Shown here in pieces: positions 55,930 through 64,000 of a stretch of DNA of 64,000 bases. The stretch is from Lithospermum erythrorhizon. Lineage: Eukaryota > Streptophyta > Magnoliopsida > Boraginales > Boraginaceae. Position 1 is the first letter of the stretch. Every line of letters begins with the position of its first letter. Where the stretch lies: the NCBI GenBank assembly GCA_019722365.1, contig JADFUC010000961.1, positions 464,712 through 528,711 of the forward strand, read 5' to 3'. The position numbers and the translations under genes are program-made. Below the pieces are notes generated by a model. It did no database searches. It had not been told where the DNA came from and saw nothing but the letters and a program-made list of their open reading frames with translations.

Positions 55930-58680
55930 TAGTCGAGGTATAACTTCGACTATTTGTACCACATATATACGGTATGATATATTATCATCGTGATGTTTTA
56001 TGTGAAGTGTATGTTGTTTTACAAAGAGAATGAAACAATTGGAGCATGTGGTTTTTTTGTGGAGAAAGCAGTCTGAGGAAAGAAGGGAGGAGCAATGAAG
56101 CCGATTGCAAGAAAGGTTTTTGATATATATGCCGTTAGCCCCTGCATTTACAATGATTGTATATGTCAAGAAAAACGGCTTCGAGGACATGACATGGCAC
56201 CATCGGGTCGTCTGAGATGATGGTTGGATGGCCAGCGAGGATGGAGCGGCGTGGAAGCAACGTCTGGCAATATCAGTTTTGGAGGCTTGGGGGCAGAAAT
56301 GTTCGCATCGGTTTGTGTACAGATGGTTTTGCACCTTTTGGCAAGTTTGGACGCCAATATTCCTGTTGGCCAGTTATTATATGTGTGTATAATTTTCCAC
56401 TTTGGATTGTGCATGAAGGAGCCATATCTGTTCTTATCCCTGATTATACCCGGACCTAAAAATCCGGGGAGATATAGATATTTTCTTGACCACTTGGTTG
56501 ATGAGTTGAAGAGGCGTAGCATCTTTTGGTGTCAGACATTCGATGCGTCTAGGGAGCGAGAATTTCAACATGCATGTTCTTTGATGTGGGCGATTAGTGA
56601 TTTTCACAAATACGAATGTTATGCAGTTTGGAGCACACACATGGTAGGTGGTTTGTCCGTGTATGGAGCATACTAAAGCTTTTATTCTTGGGAATTCGGA
56701 AATTTTCATAGTTTTGATTGTGCAATCCTTTTCTTCAGGTGGGACATCCATTTTAGATTCTGAAAGAATGCGTTTGTCAAGGGACGAACTTGTCGAAATT
56801 TGTGCAGGCGACTTCTTGGGCGGGAGTATATAATCGTATCTTTATTGGATCTGGCGTGTTTGGAAAGGCGGACATGCGGAACAGAACTTCTGAGGGTATA
56901 ATGTTGTGCCTTGGCCCAGTGCAGAGGAGTATATTACGGGATTTGAGTTGTGGGGTCTACAAACAGATCAGACACAACATAAGACTTCATGCATATAAGA
57001 GAAGAACAATAAGGTGAGAACCTGTACATGCTTGTAGTGGATGTTCGAGAAAAATGAAAGATAATGAAGCGGGCAAGGATTGACGTGGCTTCATTGTTTC
57101 GCATTTGATGCGTATGCATGAGATTAGGTAAGGGCGAAAGTGAAACCAAGGGCTTTGTATACATAGCACAACACACGAGAAAGAGTTTAGGAGTTGGTTG
57201 TACGCCTCAAATGCAGATGGATCTGGCTTCCAAACATTTCGAGATGTGCTCGAATGAAAACTTATTGAGGCGAAAAGTCACGATGTGCATATTATTATGC
57301 GAAGTACTTCCTACTCGGACTTCGTCATGTATTGCCCGATAAGATATGGGGAAAACCGTAGCAGTGGTGTTTTTTCTTCGCGATATTTCATGTGACTCTT
57401 AATGTAGGACGGCGTGGAGGAGCTGCATACGTAATATTGTTGAGATAATAATTTACAAGATGGAGACAATATTCCCACGGCATTCTTTGATGTGATGGGC
57501 GCCTACGATACGATTTGCCTTGTAGGCGCTTAATGGAGGTCACGTGGCGTATAGATGGATGTACCCGTTTGAGTCGTGAGTATTTGACTTTATTAATATA
57601 TGTTGATTCTTGGACATCTATGTAATTATATAAGCCCAACCTTGTACATGTTTGCGAATTCTTGGGGTGGGATTGAAGAAAATGGTAAGACAAAAGGCAC
57701 GTGTCGAAGAGGGTCCAATACGGCGTATTTAGTGAAAGAAGTTTCAAACCACATTGATGTACTTCGAGGAAGGAATTGAAGCGGACCCAAAATAGATCTG
57801 GGAGGCACGATGTACCAAATGCCAGAAAGAGGCGGCTACTTTGCAGGTGTTTCGTTACCCGAGCGAGGCACGTTTGAAGTGAAACACCGACATTTCATGA
57901 CCCTTGAACAATACACCACAAGCATACGTATATTTTTGTGCAACACACCCGAAGTGCGGGGAATACGTTCGGGTAAGTATATATTTAATATTCAATAACA
58001 AATGAATTTGTAAATTATTATAATAGTTAACTAAGCGAATAACATATCCCGGGAGATGTACCATGATTTGATTGAAGAGTTGAGCCTCATTTGACGGAGG
58101 AACAAATAAATCACTGACGTGGGATTAAATTTCGATAAATGGTTTCACAGTATACGAGGAATAATATAGGAAATGACTTTGCGCACCTCGAAACTGACTT
58201 TGAGTGGGCGGCCTACTGAAATCAAGCGTTACAAAGGGCTATTACATCAATGGTACTACTTTGACATTAGCGGGTAATTAGTAACAAGAGCACGTACAAT
58301 AATAGCCAGTGTGTGTTAAAGGTTCACGCTCAAGGTATTGATGACCATGTTGATTATTATGCAAGGGTCATAGAAGAGATTTGAGGGTGGTCGTGCAATT
58401 TCACTACGTGATAAGGTTGTACTCTTCAAGTGTTATTGGTTTGACACAAGCGGGTGGATGCGGCCACATCCGAGCGGAATGGTTCAGATCAAGCACAAGC
58501 CTTGAGCCCTCCAAGGATGACCCTTTATCCTGGCATCGCGGAGCCTGACAAATTATCTTTATCTCCATTACGTCTCGGTATTAGAGCATAGGCAGGTGGT
58601 GTGTTGCAATGTGAAAACCGAATCCTTTGAAGCCTGGTTGGACTCATATGCAAAATGTTGATGTGTCGATTTAAATACAG
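55930..58680 (+). pseudogene. TNP2-type CACTA transposase, frame broken
   Basis: DDE-type transposase of En/Spm elements. Landmarks in order: CTDGFAPFGKFGRQYSCWP (about 56324), 'IPGPKNPG', 'ISDFHKYECYAVWST' with 'CPCMEHTKAF', and 'VMDVREKMKDNEAARIDVAS' (about 57028). Later ones are a 'KMETIFPPAFFDVMGAHT'-like block, 'YRWMYPFES' (about 57550), 'LKKMVRQKARVEGS' (about 57672), 'RYKGYYINGYYFD' (about 58230), 'VVLFKCYWFDTSGWMRPH' (about 58412) and 'DDPFILAS' (about 58517). These follow the usual order of the family (Transposase_21 plus C-terminal conserved domains). Frames change about every 100-200 bases, so no protein is made from the sequence as given. Introns may account for only a few of the shifts. 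Confidence 0.8.
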
Positions 58681-59209
58681 AAGATATATTTGAGAGAACC
58701 ATGACCGCCGCGTTGCTTTGTAGATCCATCGACGATGTTGTTGGCGTGATTTGTAGAGGATATTCCAATTTGTTACCCGAAGATGATTACGAGACACGGC
58801 GATAGTGATGCCGAGAAATGCGTCGGACTACCCGGATAATAGTTTAGACTAAGAGAAAGGCTATTTAGGGGCAATACATTGGCGAAGCCTCGGAGAATTA
58901 AGGGATCCATTTCTATTTACAAGTTTTCGTGTAATAATCGATATTAGTGAAAAACTACAAATATTTCATTTCAACGAGTTGCAAAATTTTGAAGAAATAC
59001 AATTTCTTTTCAACGATTATTTACATGTGGTTTCTTGCATTTGAAAATGAAAGCCTATCAATATTCATTTAGGTCTTATTCTTCATGAAGCATTTAAGTG
59101 TTTGTGTTTGGAGACAAATGCGTGATAATGGTGTCTTGATGAATGCGTTATTCGTTCATGATATTATTAGGGCTATTGAATGTTAGAATTGTGATCATGA
59201 AATCATTTA

Positions 59210-60430
59210 TCTGAAGATGGTGTCGGTTATGTGTCGGTATGTGTAATTATGTTCAGATGGTCATTCGGTATAGTCTTCGGAGTATTCGGTACCCAAAATT
59301 TCAGTTCCAGCTAAAATAAAGTCGGGGAATTGCAAAATATTCACACACATGGCGTCGGTGAGGTATCGGTATGGCGTCGGTCAGGTTTAAATTTCGGAAC
59401 TTCGTCAGCTTCAGCTATAAAGCAGTTCTAATCTCATAATCACTATATTTTTTACATTTTAACTTTCACAATTTCAACCTCAACTATAATTTACTTATTG
59501 TTTTGTTTAATTTTATAATAATTGGTACTAACTTTCTTTAATTGTTTCTTTTGTAGGGAATTTATTTGAGGTAATTATTTTGTTAGATATCTAATTATTT
59601 ATGATCTACTAACCTTGTTATAATGTTTCATTTAGTAGGAAAATTGTTTGAGGTAATTATTTTGTTACGTTTATGTCTATCTAATTCATTTTGTTGAATT
59701 TTTGTTTATTTAAATTTTTTTATGTCTCAATTTTTTATCTTGATAATAATGTTGGTACATTTAGGTTTTTATTGTAGGAAAAAATTAGCCAAAAAAGAAA
59801 AAGTGGTAATTTTGATGTTTATGATTTTGGATATTGTTTGTGTTATTAATTTTGTTTGAGATGTATATTGTTCATTTTTTTAGATAGTATTTTGTGTTAT
59901 TATTTTTGTTTTGATGTTTATGTTGTTGATATTTTTGTTTGATGTTTATATTATTTTGATATTTTGTATGTTATTTCTTGTTTTTTTTGGGTATTATTGT
60001 CAGTTTCTAGTATTTGCATCAAGAACATATTTTTTGCGAAATTCTGATTGGTGTGATTATAGTCGAGGCGTCGGGTTTATGTCAAATAGTGTCGGTTTTA
60101 TTCGATCTTGACATTGTTGGTGTATAAACTATAGTGTGGTAAATAAATCAAAATAATATTAATTACATATAATTAATAGGTATAATGTCGGTAATAAAAT
60201 AATTCAAAAGCAGAAGTATTTCGAGAAAGTGTGGGTAGGTGTCGGTAATAAAATAAATCAAAAAGAAATTAATTGTTCTATGTGTCGTCGGTTTGGTGTC
60301 GGTATGGCCAGACAATAGACTGTTAAGATCTTTATGTAATTATTAGATTTAGTGTCGGTATGATGACTTTTAGTGTCGCCAATTCGGCGTCGGTCATATC
60401 TGGAGCATACGGCAGAGGCTGCGTAGGCGT
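59210..60430 (+). repeat. Right subterminal GTGTCGG/GCGTCGG repeats
   Basis: Clusters at about 59220-59240, 59345-59375, 60070-60110, 60185-60310 and 60350-60435, with the motif (G/A)(T/C)GTCGG(T/G). Between them the sequence is T-rich and gene-free. The orientation is the same as at the left end, not inverted. Confidence 0.7.
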
Positions 60431-60885
60431 CGGTAGATTAATCGGTATCGGGCGATACCTTCGCCCTGTTTCCTAGTAATTGAAGTATAGATCGTTAGTA
60501 TTGAACATAAATGTTTTTCATATAACTTCCCGGGCCTTGCATCAATCTCGAAAAATAACTCTTGTCAAACTACCGTCAGAGTCTTGATCCGACGGCAACG
60601 ACCTAAAACATGATATCGTATTTCTCGACATCAGCCATCCTTTGAATGTAAGGGTTGAGGAAAAGAAGGGAAAATCTTCCAAATAAGAAAGTGATTTTCC
60701 AGAATGTGATAGACTGAACATATTATTCTGATATCTTTTCCATACCCGCTTGCGTCTGCAGCATTTTCAGCCAGCATACGACCGCTCGCGTCGAGGCGTT
60801 CTCCATTTACCAAAAGTTAAAGAATCTCAATTGTTATACCAAGCGTACCAACGGCTGGTGCGACAATAGAAATTAGTCCCCGTCT

Positions 60886-61293
60886 TTGACATTGCAAGAA
60901 CAAAGGAAGAAGAAATGGATATGCCATCATTGTGGAAAGAAAGGTCATAAGACCTACTTTCTGAAGCTCTATGGAAGGAACATTCATCAACATGGTCAGA
61001 TTCCTCATATTCAAAATTCTAAAATTGTTCATCATAAGGAATGGAGGGTCAAAAGGGTAGATTCTGGTGTAGCTCAACACAAGGAATGGAAAATCAAGAA
61101 CGATTATCGAGGTAATTCTTGTGTTGCTAATCGTAAAGTGTGGAAGGTCAAGAGGGATCTTCGTGGAAAGGAAAAAGCGATATTGTCTACATCGAATGTA
61201 CATGCTCGTGGTGAACTTGACATGTGTGGAGCCAATGTAGTCGGGGCGGAGGTTCTACTAATTTTGTCGCTCGGCGTGAGGATAATGAATTGA
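60886..61293 (+). pseudogene. Ty1/copia gag nucleocapsid remnant
   Basis: An open frame contains WICHHCGKKGHK followed by KLYG, the zinc-knuckle (CX2CX4HX4C) signature of copia gag polyproteins. The fourth ligand, a Cys, is missing: TYFLKLYG stands where the family has 'PYC.KLYG'. A one-base shift explains this. Downstream are three Trp-basic repeats (KEWRVKR, KEWKIKN, KVWKVKR), common in the linker before protease. The protease, integrase and RT regions are deleted; the polypurine tract follows directly. Confidence 0.7.
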
Positions 61294-61334
61294 AAATTCA
61301 TCTTTTGTCGTAAGGTGGATTGATTTTTTGAGGC

Positions 61335-62200
61335 AAAAAGGGGGAGAGATGTGATTAAGGGGGAGTATGTATTTTGCCTTCAAAAATATTAGCCAAAGGG
61401 GGAGTTTGTTAGTGTTTAATTGGCTGGCTATTTTTGAAGTTTGGCAAAACAGTGACCGAGTGTCATACCAGATGTTACAACAGTTTGGTTTGACAAGCCA
61501 GCGCCTAATAGCAGCATATCTCAATTTGGGGAAATATATTTTGGGATGCGGACAGATTTAGTAATATTAGGCGAGATATTCTTTTTTTAATATATGGTAA
61601 TTACTTGGAGTATTCCCAAGCATGAAGATTGAGATTTGCATATATGGAAAATATTGTTTATGGAAGATATTTCCATATATGTTTGAGTGTTCTACTCCCT
61701 ATATAGAGTTTATACGTAGATCTAAAGACACGCCCTCCATACATAATAATTCTCTACTTTTTAAGAGTGAGTTAAAATATTTGAGAGATTATAATTTTTG
61801 TAGGTTGAATGTGTTAGAAGAATTCTCTAAACTTCTAACTGAATATACGGTTGCTTATGACACTATGTTATAGGTCATTGAGAATTTTTATTGTAAACAA
61901 CGAGTTGTGAGGGATAGAAGTCGGGGAGAACTTTAGACTCGTTTACTAGTTTGAGTAGAATGGGGCATTAGAAGATAGATCCTTGTTGTAATATCTCAAT
62001 ATCATAGTAAAATCCTTCCTTTGGCGGTACCCGAGCGTAGGTAGTTGCACCGAGGCGGGGTTACCATGCTGTGTCGTTTAAATTTACGCACCTATTTATT
62101 TTACGTTTTCGCATGCGTCGGATTTATGCTGTCGATCCGAGTATTGATAACCGATTGGTCCTAACCGATCGTTCAATGAAATCTATTTCCTGACGGAGTT
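61335..62200 (+). mobile_element. Copia polypurine tract and 3' LTR
   Basis: Three GGGGGAG tracts occur at 61340, 61359 and 61398. The last is followed by TTTG and a probable LTR start TGTTAGTG at 61407. The roughly 800-base LTR contains a promoter-like CTATATAGAG and, near the end, the GTAAAATCCTTCCTTTGGCGG type of sequence seen in plant copia LTRs. The right border is before the MULE remnant at about 62220. No 5' LTR was found, so the copy is truncated. Confidence 0.6.
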
Positions 62201-62221
62201 CTGAACTTTCAATATATCAAC

Positions 62222-62880
62222 ACTAGAGATAACAACATGACCTTCAACATCCAATATTTTCCAAAGGGTCTATCGAGGACAGTAGGATTCAACAGTTCCA
62301 TATTAGGCCTAGCAATCTCGCTGAGCACATGGAAGACCATAGTAGATCTCATGAAACGATTGCCATAGAGTTAGCAAAACCATCGGCGATATTAGACATC
62401 TTTGTTCTTCAGAATTCCTAAGACACGGATGAAGCTACACCTCTCAAATACCTAAATGCTTAATTATCGGGCGTACGAAGATAAAAAATGCGGGACTCGT
62501 CAAAAGGATTTTTTACAATTTAGTCTTACATGATACACAGAAATTAATTCGATCGACATATTATCAAGACCCCCATTGCTTGTACCTAACCATTGTTTCA
62601 AGCTCGCATGCAAATGTAGATAATCCTTTGTCCATGCTGTAACAATTTTCTCCTTGTACTTATGCAACCATGTGTCATATTTATGTGTAATAGCTTGGAC
62701 CATGCTCGAAGAGCACCCAAAGCGAACCATCTCAGCTTACCCAAGCGAACCATCTGACAAGACACCGCATATCTCACAAAGTCGAGATAGTGAGCCTGAT
62801 TGACAAAGCTCAACCTCTGACGGACCCGTTCCATGAGCAATGAAACTTCGAATAATGCAATGGCATCTAGACTACGCGTA
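62222..62880 (-). pseudogene. MULE / FAR1-type transposase remnant
   Basis: The minus strand reads, from right to left, 'LMERVRQRLSFVNQAHYLDF', 'YAVSCQMVRLGKLRWFAL' and 'WSKLLHINMTHG'. It continues with 'KYKEKIVTAWTKDYLHL', 'HASLKQWLGTSNGGLD' and, after breaks, 'LDRPFGKYWMLK' (near 62265). The block 'AHASLKQWL..S.G.L' is typical of the C-terminal part of MULE transposases and of the FAR1/FHY3-related proteins derived from them. The N-terminal catalytic part and SWIM finger are not intact. Judged to be a transposon relic because of its disrupted frame and neighbours. Confidence 0.65.
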
Positions 62881-63078
62881 AGAGATCAATTAATAAAACT
62901 AACGCGATTGCATAACAACGGATAGACTCACATATAACCCCCGAGCCATAGCTCGATTAGTTTGAGGCTTGAGTTGGTGTGAGTTCGAACCCCTTGAGAA
63001 TGTGTTCGAGCCAGTTCTTGAGTGGTAAAGAGGAGGCCCCTAAATGCGGTCAGCACGAGGCGTATCACGATTTCTCGT

Positions 63079-64000
63079 CAGCTACTAGAAATACGGGCAA
63101 AAGACGCCAGTCCGTCTCCAAACCGTCTCTGTTGTCAGTGGAGGCAGGATGGAGGCAGGGAATATCGACGCTTTTATGCGTCTCTAAATCACTACCCGAC
63201 TCCATTCCGACTCAAAACTAAGCCCGCATATTTTCGGGCTTCGACCGACTCCAGCCCGTCTCAGAAACACCCGACTGCAACCCGTCTCTACATGCCCGAC
63301 TCATTCCCGACTCCTCCGAACCGACACCCAACCGTCTCCACACAACCGTCTCCAAACCGTCTCCATAAGCCGGTATGGCTGTCTCCGTTTAACCGAGGCA
63401 AACCGACTCACGGCCCGGCTCCACTTTCAATGTAAATATAATCAGGCTACCGGCGTCTCGCTGCGGCGAAATCCGACTCCTTGTACCACGACTCGAACCG
63501 TGCCATATACCAACTCAGGCCGACTCACGCACCCGACTCACGACCGTCTCCGTTCGGCGTCACGAGAAATTCAAACTCCGTGCCATCCCGGCCCGGCATT
63601 TTACGTAATTTTATATAAAAAAGCAACCCGGTTCTTGCCGATACTTGTCGACAACGAGGCTGCGCAACATACAAAACCCGTCAAATGATAAAAAACAAAT
63701 ATCAAAGATTCCAATTCATCGGCTTCATTACAAAAAAATATAAAAACATCAAAGATTCAAACATAAAAATATAACAATTTCATAGAACAAATACATATTA
63801 AACATCATATTCATATATAAACATCAAACATTAATTCATATAAACATCAAACATTAATTTATATAAACCATCAAACATTCAACCTAAAATTAAAATAAAA
63901 AACCAAATTACCTATTTCAAACTTGAATATAGTATATCCCTACAATAAAAGTAACAAATATAAATTACAAATATATTAACAAATATAAAATTACATACAA
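63079..64000 (+). mobile_element. Second CACTA element, left end (runs off the window)
   Basis: Starts CAGCTACTAGAAATACGGGC, which is the plant terminal repeat CACTACTAGAAATACGGGC with one extra G, followed by AAAAGACGCC. About 20 copies of CCGACTC or CCGTCTC follow up to 63565, as expected for subterminal repeats. The motif differs from that of the CACTA at 53-60 kb, so this is another family. From 63690 the sequence is AT-rich and no coding part is inside the window. Confidence 0.7.
63110..63565 (+). repeat. CCGWCTC subterminal repeat array
   Basis: The heptamers CCGACTC and CCGTCTC recur roughly 20 times, often 10-20 bases apart and all in the same orientation. Adjacent copies alternate between A and T at the fourth base. 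The array begins right after the terminal repeat of the second CACTA element. Confidence 0.8.

Larger units (their letters stand above)
53171..60477 (+). mobile_element. CACTA (En/Spm) transposon, about 7.3 kb
   Basis: Terminal inverted repeats: the left end reads CTAGAGAAAGCAGGGCG (from 53172) and the right end, reverse complemented, reads ACTAGGAAACAGGGCG (60477 downward). They differ by two indels and match the CACTAG..AAA.CAGGGCG type. Both ends carry many GTGTCGG/CCGACAC motifs, comparable to the CCGACACTCTTA repeats bound by En/Spm TNPA. Inside, in order on the plus strand, are a TNPA-like region and a TNP2-type transposase. Outer CA bases and the 3-bp target duplication are not clean. 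The copy is disrupted and probably non-autonomous as written. Confidence 0.75.

Overview
This is nuclear DNA of a flowering plant, almost certainly a eudicot. It is AT-rich, its genes are split by AT-rich introns with normal GT/AG borders, and it carries plant gene families (tubulin-folding cofactor D, a CYP76-like cytochrome P450, a Golgi UDP-glucuronate 4-epimerase, an E-class PPR protein) among plant transposons (Ty3/gypsy, Ty1/copia, CACTA, MULE, SINE and a Helitron end). I cannot name the species from sequence alone.

Layout. About 0.6-13.5 kb is a large, decayed Ty3/gypsy element. Two direct-repeat LTR copies lie 12.3 kb apart; gag and retropepsin remnants can be read, no reverse transcriptase was recognised, and there is an internal minisatellite. 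About 14.8-24.0 kb (minus) is a 17-exon tubulin-folding cofactor D gene; 15 of its 16 exon junctions are in phase and one is broken. About 24.2-28.3 kb is repeat DNA: an LTR-like start close to the TFCD start codon, clustered GGTACC palindromes and a 0.8-kb tandem duplication. About 28.4-34.6 kb (plus) is an aminoacylase-1-like gene. Most of its expected parts are recognisable but the frame is broken repeatedly, and one intron holds a Helitron-type terminus and a tandem array. 35.1 kb has the 3' part of a tRNA-Glu. 37.7-40.3 kb (plus) is an intact three-exon P450. 42.5-44.0 kb (plus) is a UDP-glucuronate 4-epimerase whose reading frame is interrupted by a SINE-like insertion. 44.7-46.7 kb (minus) is an intact single-exon PPR gene. 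49.1-49.7 kb (minus) holds the last exons of a possible cystatin-like gene, with part of its 3' region duplicated downstream. 53.2-60.5 kb is a CACTA (En/Spm) transposon with a TNPA-like region, a broken TNP2 transposase and clusters of a GTGTCGG motif. 60.9-62.2 kb is a copia remnant with a zinc-knuckle gag and a 3' LTR. 62.2-62.9 kb (minus) is a MULE/FAR1-type transposase remnant. At 63.08 kb a second, different CACTA element begins and runs off the window.

The host genes are unrelated housekeeping or metabolic genes and form no operon or obvious cluster. The most notable observation is in the epimerase gene. A 131-bp tRNA-derived SINE, in antisense, is flanked by a 12-bp target-site duplication that contains AG|GT. 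Splicing between the two copies would remove exactly the insertion and restore the ancestral frame, and the antisense A box supplies a CTAAC branch-point-like sequence. This looks like intron birth caught in one locus.

The transposons and the aminoacylase gene are full of small frame-breaking differences, whereas the P450, PPR and epimerase reading frames are clean. Part of the apparent decay may therefore be assembly error in repeated sequence.
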